A stretch of 39,344 nt of DNA from Ophiostoma sp. CBS 140.51. Its lineage: Eukaryota; Ascomycota; Sordariomycetes; Ophiostomatales; Ophiostomataceae. The translations under genes and the position numbers were made by a program. Where the stretch lies: NCBI GenBank assembly GCA_029298735.1, contig JANSLP010000306.1, forward strand, positions 1-39,344, in the 5' to 3' direction. This document shows, one piece after another, positions 1 to 10,804 of this stretch. The notes below the pieces were generated by a model that was not told where the DNA came from, made no database searches, and was given only the letters and a program-made list of their open reading frames with translations. Position 1 is the first letter of the stretch; each line of letters starts with the position of its first letter.

Positions 1-384
1 ATGATCTGATCCCGTCGATGCCCAACCCCTTTTCTTTTCCTTGACTTACAGGGGCGTACGGAGTTACGTTAATCCGTAGCTGCCTCTGTAATTCGACAAC
101 TGACAGGAAACAAGGGGCGGTGGCCAGGCCAGCAACGAGGGGCAAAGAAAGCTTGGGCTGGCAGGCAGAACACAAAAATCAAATTTCAGCGCCCGCGATC
201 CGCTTTGGAACTGCCTAGAAGAGCATCGACACTGAACAAAGCTTCACAACCAAAACGCAGCCGCCTTTTCGACCTCGCCAATTCTCCCCACAACTACATC
301 TACGAACGTCGAGATACACATTTCGAAACATACGCACCCACCTCTACATTCGTTTGGTCTCGCAGAGACTGTAATTCCTCCAAC
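1..384 (+). promoter_or_regulatory. Upstream region and leader of CCT5
   Basis: Non-coding sequence in front of the CCT5 start. It holds a TACGGAGTTA variant at 57-66, related to the 9-mer that recurs in the gene-poor middle of the window, followed by an AATCCGTA string around 70-78. The last 180 bases are rich in C and A, as is common in leaders of highly expressed fungal genes. An open frame beginning at 205 runs through the true start and the first introns; it has no recognisable content and I treat it as chance. No TATA box is convincing. Confidence 0.5.
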
Positions 385-2284
385 ATGGCGATGAGTGCGT
401 GCAATGTCCCCTCGCCCCTTTTCCTTTGCCCCTATTCAGCCCTTTTGATCAGCAAGCTAACCCTTTGCCAACAACTACAGATCTCGACCTTTCCAACGGT
501 ATGCAAGCTCCCAAACGGGCTCGGTTGGCTTCGTGGAAGCTCGACGACCTCCTCAGTGTTATATATGTCGTTACTAACACACCGCAGCGTCGGTGATTCA
601 GGATGAGCAGGGCCGGCCGTTTATCGTGGTCAGAGAGTAAGCTCCTCCAACCTCGTTTGCTTTCTTTTGCCTCTTTTTTTCGCACCTACTAACACGCTCC
701 AGTCAAGGAAAGAAGCGGCGGCAGTTCGGCAATGAGGCCGTCAAATCCCACATCCTCGCGGCGCGGACAGTCGCCAACATCGTCAAGTCGTCTCTCGGCC
801 CCCGCGGCCTCGACAAGATCCTCATCTCGTCCGACGGCGACATCACAGTAACTAACGACGGCGCCACTATCCTGCAGCAGATGGAGGTCACAAATCACGT
901 GGCCAAGCTGCTGGTCGAGCTCTCCAAGTCCCAGGACGATGAGATTGGTGACGGTACAACAGGCGTCGTTGTTCTGGCAGGTGCTCTGCTTGAGCAGGCT
1001 GCCGAGCTGATCGACAAAGGCATCCACCCCATTCGTATCGCCGACGGCTACGACCAGGCGTGCGACATTGCCGTTGCCGAGCTTGACAAGATTGCCGACG
1101 TCTTGCCCTTCAGCCCCGACGACGTCACCAACCTGACCAAGGTCGCCCGCACCAGTCTGGGCTCCAAGATCGTCTCCAAGGCCCACGACCAGTTCGCCAA
1201 GATCGCCGTCGATGCCGTCATGTCTGTCGCCGATCTGGAGCGCAAGGACGTCGACTTTGAGCTGATCAAGGTCGACGGCAAGGTCGGTGGCTCCCTCGAG
1301 GACTCGCTGCTCGTCAAGGGTGTCATCATCGACAAGGACTTTTCCCACCCCCAGATGCCCTCCGAGGTCCACGACGCCAAGATGGCCATTCTGACCTGCG
1401 CCTTTGAGCCGCCCAAGCCCAAGACCAAGCACAAGCTTGACATCACCTCGGTAGAGGAGTTCCGCAAACTGCAAAACTACGAGCACGAGAAGTTCATTGA
1501 GATGATCCAGCAGATCAAGGACACAGGCGCCAACCTGGTCATTTGCCAGTGGGGATTTGACGACGAAGCCAACCACCTGCTGCTCCAGAACCAGCTTCCC
1601 GCTGTCCGCTGGGTCGGCGGCCCGGAGATTGAGCTGATCGCCATTGCCACCAACGGCCGCATCGTGCCCCGCTTCGAGGATCTGACTGCCGAGAAGCTCG
1701 GTACCGCCGGTGTCGTCCGCGAGATGACTTTTGGTACTACCCGCGAGAAGATGCTCGTCATTGAGGAGTGCGCCAACACTCGTGCTGTTACCGTCTTTGT
1801 CCGCGGCAGCAACAAGATGATCATTGACGAAGCCAAGCGTTCGCTGCACGATGCCCTGTGCGTCGTCCGCAACCTGGTGCGCGACAACCGTGTCGTTTAC
1901 GGTGGTGGCTCTGCAGAGATTGCCTGCTCGCTGGCTGTCGAGGATGCCGCCGTTCAGACCCCCGGCCTGGAGCAGTACGCCATGCGCGCGTTTGCTGAGG
2001 CGCTTGACGCTGTCCCCATGGCCCTGGCCGAGAACTCGGGCCTGAACCCCATTGCCACACTGGCTGAGGTCAAGAGCCAGCAGATCAAAGCGCAGGGCGG
2101 TGCCGCCCGCGGCCGCCTGGGTGTCGACTGCATGGGCCTCGGCTCCAACGACATGAAGGAGGCATTTGTTATTGACCCGCTTATTGGCAAGAAGCAGCAG
2201 CTGATGCTGGCAACCCAATTGTGCCGGATGGTGCTCAAGGTGAACAACGTCATCATCAGCGGCACGGGTGAGGACGATTTCTAG
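385..2284 (+). CDS. CCT5: T-complex protein 1 subunit epsilon (CCT5), four exons
   Basis: Epsilon subunit of the cytosolic group II chaperonin TRiC/CCT, which folds actin, tubulin and other proteins by ATP-driven cycling. Inferred exons are 385-394, 481-498, 588-636 and 703-2284, giving 552 residues (yeast Cct5 is about 560). The introns are 86, 89 and 66 nt, with donors GTGCGT, GTATGC and GTAAGC and CTAAC branch points before each acceptor. The joined start reads MAMNLDLSNASVIQDEQGRP, which matches the fungal CCT5 N-terminus well and supports the two tiny exons. Visible family signatures are SLGPRGLDKIL, the NDGATIL block, QDDEIGDGTTG (GDGTT at residues 108-112, nucleotide binding and hydrolysis) and VVYGGG (glycines 426-428). 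The stretch WGFDDEANHLLLQN in the apical region is typical of epsilon subunits. The C-terminus NVIISGTGEDDF is also family-like. Assignment is very secure; only the first two exon borders are inferred. Confidence 0.96.
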
Positions 2285-2893
2285 AGCAGAGGAGGACGAT
2301 GGTTTCAAGATATAAAAAAAGAAATGGAATCCAAAAATGTGGGACATGTATAGAATAAAAATCAAATACGTCCGTCGACACGTTCAGACGGGCCCGTTGG
2401 ACGATTGTATACCCTTGTGTTCTGTGACTGGGACCGGGCCAGAAAAGCTCTGAAAATGATAAATAAAAACGATGTACAAAATCGAAAATATTACGTGCAA
2501 AGCTTACAGCTGACTATTTGATTATTTAACTTAATCGTTCATGAACGGGACAGGCCTCCGACCAAATGTTATCATGTACGGCATATCACATTGGTTTTAT
2601 TAGAATGATAATGCAAGTTGGATTATTATCTCCCGTAAAAAGCAACGCCATGAATTGATACATGCGGCAACCATATAATATGCAGCCGGAACCCGAAAAC
2701 GCTCGCTAGAAAGCAAATGTCTGCTTCCATGTAGGCCAAAAGCAGACAGTATAACACCCATTATATGCCCCCGAGCCACCCAGTGTCTTGTCTATCGTAC
2801 TCTTGTGTTTCCACCTTCTCGTCTGTGCGTATAACATTTCCTTTCTTCACTCACAAATCTCCAATCTCTTTCGTCTTCAACCCCTGTTCTTAT
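2285..2893. other. Convergent 3' region between CCT5 and the HECT gene
   Basis: About 0.6 kb between two convergent stop codons. On the plus strand AATAAA occurs at 2354-2359 and 2462-2467, likely polyadenylation signals for CCT5. The part nearest the HECT stop is pyrimidine-rich on the plus strand. The central AT-rich stretch (about 2500-2700) presumably holds the 3' ends of both transcripts, which may overlap. No gene is seen here. Confidence 0.6.
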
Positions 2894-5800
2894 TTACGAG
2901 AACCCAAATCCCTTGGAATTCTCCAACGCCATCCCTAACCGCTCCTGGAGCACCTCGCGGTTGGGATACTCCGGCAGTAGTAGTGTACCGTAGCATGTGT
3001 AGGCTGTCGGTAAGTGGCCACCTACGGCTTCTTCCTCGCCGTTGCGCTGCACCACAAACTGCATTGTCTTGGCGCCGCCCACCGGCATGCGGTCACTGGC
3101 AGTTACAAATTCAAGCAGCTTGCGCTTCATTGGGTCATCGAACTCGGACACAATAGACCAAAAGTCGCGCACCGTCGCGTGGTTCGAATCCCATCCCACA
3201 TAGCGCGTGTGCTGTCGTAGTTCGTCAATGTCAATATCCTGCTGGCCCTCCAGTAGTGACTGCAAAAGTGCAGGTGACAGCAGCTTGAGTGACTTGGGAT
3301 GCAGGCACTTGAGGAAGCCGCGTGCAAACGCCTCGTACTGTGCGTGCACGGATGTGTCGGTCAGGTAGCGTATATAGTCGGTGACATAGGCGTTGCGGTT
3401 CTCGCTCGTCACCATCGGGGCGTCGTCACCGGGGTTGGCGTCAGTCAACAGGGCAGCCTTGGGTGCGCTGGGGGCCTCAACCGGCGTAGAGCTAGCGGCA
3501 GCAGCACCATCAGAAGCGCCTTCTGGCAGTGTGGATGGCATGTCAATATCGCCCAGGATGCTCTCACGGATCTTTGGCCACGGCGTACAGTCGTCGCCCA
3601 TGACACGCGAGACCGGTTGGCCAAACATGTCAACAGAAAACTCGTACGTCCGCACGAACACGTCCTCAACTGCGCCATCCAGCTCATTCCATTCCAGCAG
3701 CGAAGTCAAGCCGCTTGCCAAATCAGGCCACCCGTCAGAGATGTGGTGCAGTTCGTTCACGGGCTCGCCCAGAAGCTTGCGGTAGAGGGCTTTGGGAAAG
3801 GTGACCGGTAACGATATGCCATTGAACAGAGCCAGCGAGACCAACAGGCCAATCAGCTCAAACTTCCAGTCGGCCTCCAACGTGGTGGGGTTGAACCAGG
3901 CCATATGAGTACGACTGTCGACAGTAAAAGCGCCGTAATCGGGATCGAGGGCCTCTGTTAGAGCAAGGCGGAAAAACTCGTGCTGCACGCCGCCGGAGTC
4001 GATCCCCTCTTCACCACTACCTTCGCCAAGGCGGACCTTGAGCGGCCGCAGCAGCTCGCGCTCTTCACGGCGCCACAACTGGTCGAAGGCATCCTGGAGT
4101 ATAGTATCGCGATTGATGTCGAGAACAAGATACTTGGTCGAAGCCATCTTGAGAAGATCTTGCAATACTTTTTTGTGGTGTGGATTGATAATCAGACTCC
4201 CTGGCGAGATAATTGCGTTCATACGGCTCTGAAGGGAGCTCGACTCTTCGAATGAGCGGTTCATACGTGAAAAGTTGATGGCTCGGAAGTACGAGACAAG
4301 CGACGTTGGGCTGAAGATGAAAGGGAAGTCGAGAAGGTGGCTTTGCTTTCGAGTTGAGGTAAATGAGAGCCATGCAACTGGCATTTCCACCTCGTTCAAA
4401 CGTTCGGCAAAGTACTCGGATCGGAATTGTACATCGCCGATCAGAAGAGCCTGGCGCTTTTCGTAGATGGCAGAAATGAGAGCTAGAGCGCCACCGAAAT
4501 GGCCATCTCCAGGCACGATAGGCGAGCCTTTCCACTCACTGAGCATGACGGCACGAGCCCAGTCTAGAAGCAGAGTTGGCACTCTAGTTTCATGGAGAGT
4601 CCGGTCGGGGAAGGAGAAGTTGAAAATGTACGCGGCATCCATGTTCAGGAAATCGAGCTGTGAGAATAGTGGCGCAAGTATGTCAATGTGACCTTGATCG
4701 GCACCTGTAGCTCCGCCAGCAGTGCCGTTGAAGTTGCGTTGGGCTGAGATAGCAGAGAACAATACCCGGGCCAGACGCAGGGCGAGGTCGTTTGAGAAGG
4801 CATCGTCATACTGGAGGCATAGCTCTGCCGGCTGCCTAACTACCAAACCACTACCAGCGAGGCTAAGGCCCTGAGAGCGAATGCGTGACATATCGTAAAG
4901 CTGCGTCTCGTTCTTAACAACAGGAGCAACAGCAACGAGAGCATGCAGGCAAATCGACATGAGCATCCCAGCCTCAAAGTCCGTAAGCAAATTCTGCTGC
5001 ATATGCTGCGCGAGGTGAGCGTCCGGAAGCCGTTGGGCCAAGAGCGTTTTTGTTGGCACAAGTAGGGACTTGGCGGCAACCCAGAGACTGTGCAGCACAA
5101 GGCTCGGCGCGACACGCGTGAGGCGGAGCATACAGTACCATAAGGTCTGGGTATCATACAGCTGGTCCTGCTTTGTGAAGGAAGAGATGAGTGCCCGTGG
5201 ATCGCTCAAGACGTAAAAAAGGCTCTGTTCGATGAAAAGGCGCCACTCATCGGCGAGACGGCCATCTTTTTGCTGGGACTGAAACTTCGGTTTCCGTTTT
5301 AAAGGAGCCGAGCGGCCATTTCGAGACTGCTTGTGGAATTGCTTGATGACTGGTGGCTCAAGAATGTGCATCTCGCGAGTATAATCGTCTTGCAGCACGT
5401 CACACACAAAGTCCACGATCTCGGCGTTCAGCCGTGTCAGGGTCTGTGGGAGCAGAACATCAAGAGCAGTATCTGCGTCAGCATCAGCCTCTGCATCGTC
5501 AAGATCGTTGGCGGAGGATGACTGGTTTGAAGAGGAGCGAGAGGAAGAGAGTGAGCGGGAGGAGGATGACCGTGACTGAGGAAGGCTGGTATCACTCCCA
5601 CTATGCATTAGGATTTCGGCCTGCGTCCGCGCCGTCTTCTTCGTGGTCTCCAATGAGCCTTTCATAGGTGGCATCTTCTCCAATGAGACGCTGTCAAAAA
5701 AGCCCGCATCGGACAGTTGTGTGATGGGGCGGGTAAGAGTGGGTGTCGGGTTCTTAAGCGACTTTGTCGAGGGTGTCATATTGTTCAGATTGTCACCCTG

Positions 5801-7142
5801 GACACTGGGAAGAAGAGGAGAGCGCACCGTCGGGATGTCGTCGGCATCAGCGGAAAACGGGTCCACGGACAGTTTCCGCTGCGGCTGCAGTGTGGATGTC
5901 GGGGCACGCATACGAGCGCTGGCGTTACGCACCGCATTGCCGTTTGCGCTGTTGCTCGTGTGGCCGTTTGAGGGCGGCGGTACATGTTGAGAGGTGCTTG
6001 TTTCCGGCTGAACGTTATCTGCAATGGTAGAGTTGTCGTTGCTATCGCTCGGCTCGGCATTACCATCATTTGCTGCACTGTCGTTGTCGCTCTTCGCCTC
6101 ACTTCCTAGTCCCTTGGAAGTAGGTGGTGGAGATTGGCCGGAAGCCCTCTCAGGCGTTGACTTTCCCGAAGAGGATGTGGGCTCTTTGCGCCTCGATTGT
6201 GCTCTGTTGTGGAGAGTTTCGGCAATATCGGCTGCCTCAGTCAATGCATCAACGCCGGCGGGTGTCAGCCACTCGAGCATCCTGAAGGCCACCGTACCAA
6301 ACATATTGGCGGCAAAGCTCCGATAATCCTTGCTGACAGGCTTGTCCGTAATCGTGAACTTTGGCTCGCTCTCTTCAGAGCTGGCATGTCGAGGTGTCGG
6401 GCGGGGCATTGGCCGTGAAGATGCCGTCTGCTCCGCCTTTTCCGCCTTCCCCTTGTGTGCCTCTGCTGCGCCTTCCTTCGTGCCCTTCGCGCTCTTGGAT
6501 ATCGTTGGATACAATCGGTCTTTCGGTGCGCCACCACGAGAGAGTCCGCTAGGAGACGGTTTATGGCTCCCCGCAACACCGTCGCCACGCTTGGTGGCAT
6601 ATTTCGGCGAGAAATGTAACGAGTTCAGGGATGCTGGTGGCGGTGATCGAGGAAGTTTCAGAGTCGGACAGAGGCCAGCCTCGGGGTTGTCCTGGCTGGC
6701 AAGGTGGATCGCGAGCGTGCGAGCGCTCGTAGTGTTGTAGCGGCGGAGGGGAGCCTTGCCGGCGAGTCGTCTGCGGAAGGTAAGGCAGGTCGATTTGCCA
6801 CAAGTGGTCGTTCCACAGCCATCACGGAGCTGCACAATGTATCTAGAAGGTTCACGTTAGGAGACGTAACAACTTAAGGGAACTGTCGGAAGGAAAGACA
6901 GGATGCAATACTTACAGCTGGACAATCAGCTGAAAGTTATGACGACGGGTGGCCTGGTGAACAGCGTAGACCCGGCGTGGGTTGTCGACCTCGTCAACCA
7001 GCTCACGCAACTCAGCCGGCGCATCCCAGGGCAGCCTTGCGAAAGGAGCCTCCTCCCAAAGGCCGGCAAGGAGTTCAGCATCACCGCTGTTGCCGCTACC
7101 AGCGCTGCTGCTCACGAGGGGTCGTGATGTATCGATCGTCAT
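2894..7142 (-). CDS. hul4: HECT-type E3 ubiquitin ligase, UBE3A/HUL4 group, with AZUL zinc finger
   Basis: Transfers ubiquitin from an E2 to a substrate through a thioester on its own cysteine. Two exons: 7142-6916 and 6842-2894, with a 73-nt intron (donor GTAAGT, branch CTAAC, acceptor CTAG), giving 1391 residues. The splice joins an N-terminal segment ending HNFQLIVQ to YIVQLRDGCG and completes an AZUL-like finger: Cys85, Cys90, Cys95 and Cys134, in the order Cys-x4-Cys-x4-Cys-x38-Cys, as at the N-terminus of human UBE3A. Residues about 140-560 are low-complexity Ser/Pro/Thr-rich and probably disordered. The HECT domain starts near residue 970 (DQLWRREERELLRPLKVRL) and ends with LPTAYTCYGTLLLPEY, in which Cys1359 is the predicted catalytic cysteine, and the terminal GFGFS. 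The N-lobe contains an Ala/Pro/Ser insert at about 1176-1221. Family is secure; orthology to yeast HUL4 is likely rather than proven. The start at 7142 is the first in-frame ATG of exon 1. Confidence 0.93.
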
Positions 7143-8656
7143 GACGTCCGTTCGAAGGTCAGTGGCTGGTGAAAGAAGGGGGCCAATTCATGTCGAGGAG
7201 GCCAAGGTAGAATTCGGGACAGGGGTCGAGGCAACGCGTCAGCGTTTGTCGCCGGTCGTGAAGATACCGGTTAGAGTACGAATAGGATGGGAGCAGTATG
7301 GGCTAAGGAGACAGTGTTATTTCTGCCCGTGGTTGTCGTCGTGAGGTTCGTCGAAAGTCCCGAGTGTCCGGAGCTGAACCGACGTCGGATCGAAGGCACA
7401 CTGGATGGAATGGCCGGAACGTGGTCTTCCGAGGTCCTAGTTGATAATGCAGAAAGAGTGAGGTCGTGGTGACGAAAATGCGAGAGCAAAACGATGCTGA
7501 TATAATGCGAAAGTGAAGGCATTTGACAATGTTTGATGATAGAAGGTTGAGATGGGCGAAAGAGACGATGTATCGTCAGCCTTGGGGCAAACGGAGAAAG
7601 GAGAGACGGGCTGGGGTGCCTGTCGCAGTGCTGGGCTGACTGGTCAGTGGAGACCTGCAAAAGAGGAGTGTTGGGCGCCGTAGTGCCCCTAAAACAGGAG
7701 TAGCGCGCCCTGGAAGCAAGCATGGGTGGCAGCGACGACGCACGGACCATCCGGCAGTAAATCGCCTCAGAGGCGAATCATGACCTACGAAGTTTGCTTT
7801 GGCAGGCACGCGAGACTCTGCCGCATTGCTGCCAGGTTGGCATTGCGTACGGTTGATCTTGTTGATCTTTGGCTGTGCGATGAAGACAAATGGTACAGAG
7901 GCGCAACAATACTACACACTCTGCTCCTGTTAGAATCGCGGTCCTTCTCCAAACATATTTTATGCTGATTAGTTGCACCTTATTAACATCTGATGGCATA
8001 TACCACATGGTTGCGCCTTCCCGATCAAAATACTTCCACACATACATTTACGAACTGAAGAAATCCGATTGGGCAATAAAAGTTCCTTAGCAGTTGCAGT
8101 AAGCAAATGTGAGGAACCTTCCTCTTTCGCATGTGTGGTATATTGTAGAAGGCACAAGAAGATGAGGCCGAACTATATGGCCGCTCTTTCCCGCTGGTCA
8201 ATACCCAACGCCGGTCGACATCTGAAGCATTTAGGCATTGGCAAATCCATTAAAGGCAATCACCAACACCGATCACAGCCCAAACGGCCCTAAAAGCCCC
8301 AAATGGCCCCACCTTCTAGAAGCCTTCCCATCCACTAAGAATGCCCGATTAAGAAATCCTGCATGACGGACCTTTTTTTTTATCCCACTCAATTTTTTGT
8401 CACATTCGCTCCTGCCAAAAACTTTTGACGTCGTGCCTACCTCCCCTCACTTACTTTTTTGTCTTGCTTTGGCAAAATATTTCCCTTTTTCAGACTTGAC
8501 TTGAGTCTTTCTCTTTCCCACAACAACACATCTACTTCCTACCTATCCTCTCTACGACGTATTACAACGCATATATTCTTTTCCACGGCGACCCACGACA
8601 AGACACGGGCCCTTGACGCTTTTCATCATCGCGGGGTTCACTGTACCCACTCGTCC

Positions 8657-8686
8657 ATGACCATATCAACAAGAGCCTTCCATTAA
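8657..8686 (+). promoter_or_regulatory. Upstream open reading frame in the putative REI1 leader
   Basis: ATG followed by eight sense codons and TAA (peptide MTISTRAFH) inside the C/T-rich stretch before REI1. If transcription starts upstream of it, this frame could damp REI1 translation. The transcription start is not known, so its presence in the mRNA is an inference. Confidence 0.3.
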
Positions 8687-8740
8687 GACGAGTTCTTCCT
8701 CCTTTCTTGGCTGGACAATACTTGTTTTGATTCAAAGTTG

Positions 8741-8806
8741 ATGTCAGTACTACTCTTCCTCTCTCAGTCACCAACCCGTGCTCAAACACGTCAGAACGCC
8801 TTCTGA
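8741..8806 (+). promoter_or_regulatory. Second upstream open reading frame in the putative REI1 leader
   Basis: ATG with 21 sense codons ending in TGA, starting MSVLLFLSQSP, 210 bases before the REI1 start. The context is pyrimidine-rich leader-like DNA. As with the frame at 8657, a role depends on the unknown transcript start. Confidence 0.3.
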
Positions 8807-9016
8807 CAAACAACCAACAATTAGTAGTGCCAAACCTAAATCCCACATTTTCTACCATATTTTCCCCCTCCGGCATCAGTGGCAAAAATCGATTTACTTC
8901 GACCTACAACCTCTTTTCTCTCTCGAATTTCGACGAGACAACGCAGAATCTCACAATCCAGATTGTGAGGCCCTACCCAAAACACTACCGAAATAAATAC
9001 ACATTCATCACCGACA

Positions 9017-10804
9017 ATGACGACAATAGCCAGCGGCCGCCCGGCCACCAAGCCGGCGGACGAGGGGGCTCCGGCCACACACCAATTCAGCTGCAACTCT
9101 TGCCAGGTCGCATTCCGCAACGTCGATCTGCAGAAGAGTCACATGAAGGGCGAGTGGCATAGGTACAACTTGAAGCGCCGTGTGATCAACCTTCCACCGA
9201 TCTCGTCAGACCTCTTTGCAGAGAAGACGTTACAGAACCGGGCTGGCGCGGCGGCTGAAGCCGGACGTGTCGGCTTCGAGCGCAACTGCGACGTGTGCCA
9301 GAAGACGTACTTCAGCGAAAACTCATACCAGAACCACATTGGCAGCCAGAAGCACAAGGCCAAAGCAGCCAAGGCGGGCCCGAAGCGCGCCAAGAGCAGC
9401 AAGGCGCCGATCGACGACGCAAGCACGGTTATCAGCTCGACCTTCTCACTCGGTGAGCCGACGCAGAAGGTTCAGCCCACCGTGGTCGACACTGAGACTG
9501 AGACGGTTGGCTCCGAGGCTGAGGAGGAGTTCTCGCAGGTTGTCGAAGGCCTGAAGAAGGCGACGATGGAGGAGGGCCACTCGCCCGTCAAGCGCCCTGC
9601 CAATCCTCGTCTTTCAGCGGCCGCGCAGCACAAGGGCGAGCACCCTCTAGACTCCGAGGAGGCCGACGAAGAGGAAACGGAGGAGTCCAACACCCCTACG
9701 GCCAAGCAGTCAGAGCCGGCCCACTCGCTCAAGCTGTGTCTGTTCTGCAACTACGCCTCGCCCACGATCGCCCTCAGCGTGGCCCACATGAGTCGGTTCC
9801 ACAACATGTTCATCCCCGAGAAGCAGTACCTCGTCGACCTCGAGGGTCTGCTGTCACACCTAGAGACGCGTATTCGCGATGACCATGCGTGCATTACTTG
9901 CGGCAAGGTGCGCGGCGACGTTTTTGCTGTGCAGACGCACATGCGTGACAAGGCACACTGCAGCATCCCGTACCTGACGCTCGAGGAGCAGGTGGATATT
10001 GGTGACTTCTACGATTTCCGTGGCACGTACTCGGACAGCGACCCTGAGGATGACGATGACGATGACGACAGTGACGAGGAGGGCGAAAAGAAGAAGGCTG
10101 GCGCTTCCAAGCTCGGTGCTAAGCGTGCGACGAAGACGACGACCGCCGACGGTAGCGACATCACCGGCGGGGAGGAGGAAGATGGCTGGGAGACGGACAG
10201 CTCGGCATCGTCGCTAGACTCGGCTGATCTGACGGCGGTGCCTGCAGACAACCACATCCACCAGTACGAGCGCCTGGACAAGCACCCGCACCACAGCCAG
10301 ACGGACCCGCGGGCGCATCACCAGCCGGACGGCTGGCACTCGCACGCACACAAGCACAACCACGCCGTGTACTACGACGAGCATGAGCTGCACCTGCCGT
10401 CGGGACGGTCCGTGGGCCACCGGTCGCTGAACCGCTACTTCCGGCAGAACTTGCACAATTACCCCTCGCTAGCAGAGCGTGAGAAGCAGATGCAGCTAGC
10501 GATCGAGGCGGGTGTCGAATTTGACTCGGAGGACGAGGATGAAGACGGTGAGGGTGTCGAGGGCGAGGCAGCGTCGTTGGCGCTGGCCCGCCGTTCCAAC
10601 GCGGCTAAGGCACGCGCTGTGTCGACACGTCCCGCGCCGCGCAACACTATGGGCCTGACCGGCGTGACGGACAAGGCCAAGGCGAACCTGCTTAAGGTGG
10701 AGCGGCGGCACGAGCTGGCGCAGCAGATTGCGGCCGATAAGGGCCGGATCAAGTTCAGTGCCAACTCGATTGGCCAGAGCTTCCGATTCCTGGGCCGGAC
10801 ATAA
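9017..10804 (+). CDS. REI1: REI1-family cytoplasmic 60S subunit biogenesis factor (C2H2 zinc finger)
   Basis: Homologue of yeast Rei1/Reh1 and human ZNF622, which act in late cytoplasmic maturation of the 60S ribosomal subunit (recycling of export factors, probing of the exit tunnel). Single exon, 595 residues, start in the context CACCGACAATGAC. Four C2H2 fingers are visible: Cys26/Cys29/His42/His48, Cys91/Cys94/His107/His113, Cys241/Cys244/His257/His262 and Cys292/Cys295/His308/His314. The first two are of the double-stranded RNA-binding, U1-like spacing; the last two form the Rei1-type pair with the FCNY and THMRDKAH motifs. An Asp/Glu-rich tract follows (about 340-357), then an unusually His-rich linker (about 410-470), the conserved LPSGRSVGHRSLNRYFRQNL motif and a basic C-terminus. 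Longer than yeast Rei1 (about 390 residues) because of the acidic and Ala/Glu-rich linkers. Confident call; Rei1 versus its paralogue Reh1 cannot be separated. Confidence 0.93.
   Translation: MTTIASGRPATKPADEGAPATHQFSCNSCQVAFRNVDLQKSHMKGEWHRYNLKRRVINLPPISSDLFAEKTLQNRAGAAAEAGRVGFERNCDVCQKTYFSENSYQNHIGSQKHKAKAAKAGPKRAKSSKAPIDDASTVISSTFSLGEPTQKVQPTVVDTETETVGSEAEEEFSQVVEGLKKATMEEGHSPVKRPANPRLSAAAQHKGEHPLDSEEADEEETEESNTPTAKQSEPAHSLKLCLFCNYASPTIALSVAHMSRFHNMFIPEKQYLVDLEGLLSHLETRIRDDHACITCGKVRGDVFAVQTHMRDKAHCSIPYLTLEEQVDIGDFYDFRGTYSDSDPEDDDDDDDSDEEGEKKKAGASKLGAKRATKTTTADGSDITGGEEEDGWETDSSASSLDSADLTAVPADNHIHQYERLDKHPHHSQTDPRAHHQPDGWHSHAHKHNHAVYYDEHELHLPSGRSVGHRSLNRYFRQNLHNYPSLAEREKQMQLAIEAGVEFDSEDEDEDGEGVEGEAASLALARRSNAAKARAVSTRPAPRNTMGLTGVTDKAKANLLKVERRHELAQQIAADKGRIKFSANSIGQSFRFLGRT

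Larger units (their letters stand above)
7143..9016. promoter_or_regulatory. Divergent promoter region between the HECT gene and REI1
   Basis: Nearly 1.9 kb separates two divergent starts and must hold both promoters and leaders. The left half (7143-7750) is G-rich on the plus strand, that is C/T-rich in the HECT transcript sense, which suits a HECT leader. The right part, from about 8400, is strongly C/T-rich on the plus strand and suits a long REI1 leader. Around 8283-8310 a run of CCCTAAAAGCCCC-type sequence resembles telomere-repeat-like boxes used by ribosome biogenesis promoters, but the match is weak. Open frames here have no recognisable content. Confidence 0.5.

Noticed and set aside
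689..2365. 558-codon open frame antisense to CCT5
   Set aside because: It is the shadow of a GC-biased gene: third-position C and G in CCT5 remove stops on the opposite strand. The translation has no domain and overlaps a certain gene fully.
3178..3200. tRNA box-B-like string GGTTCGAATCCC
   Set aside because: It lies within the HECT coding sequence, in frame with conserved residues, and no A box or cloverleaf surrounds it.
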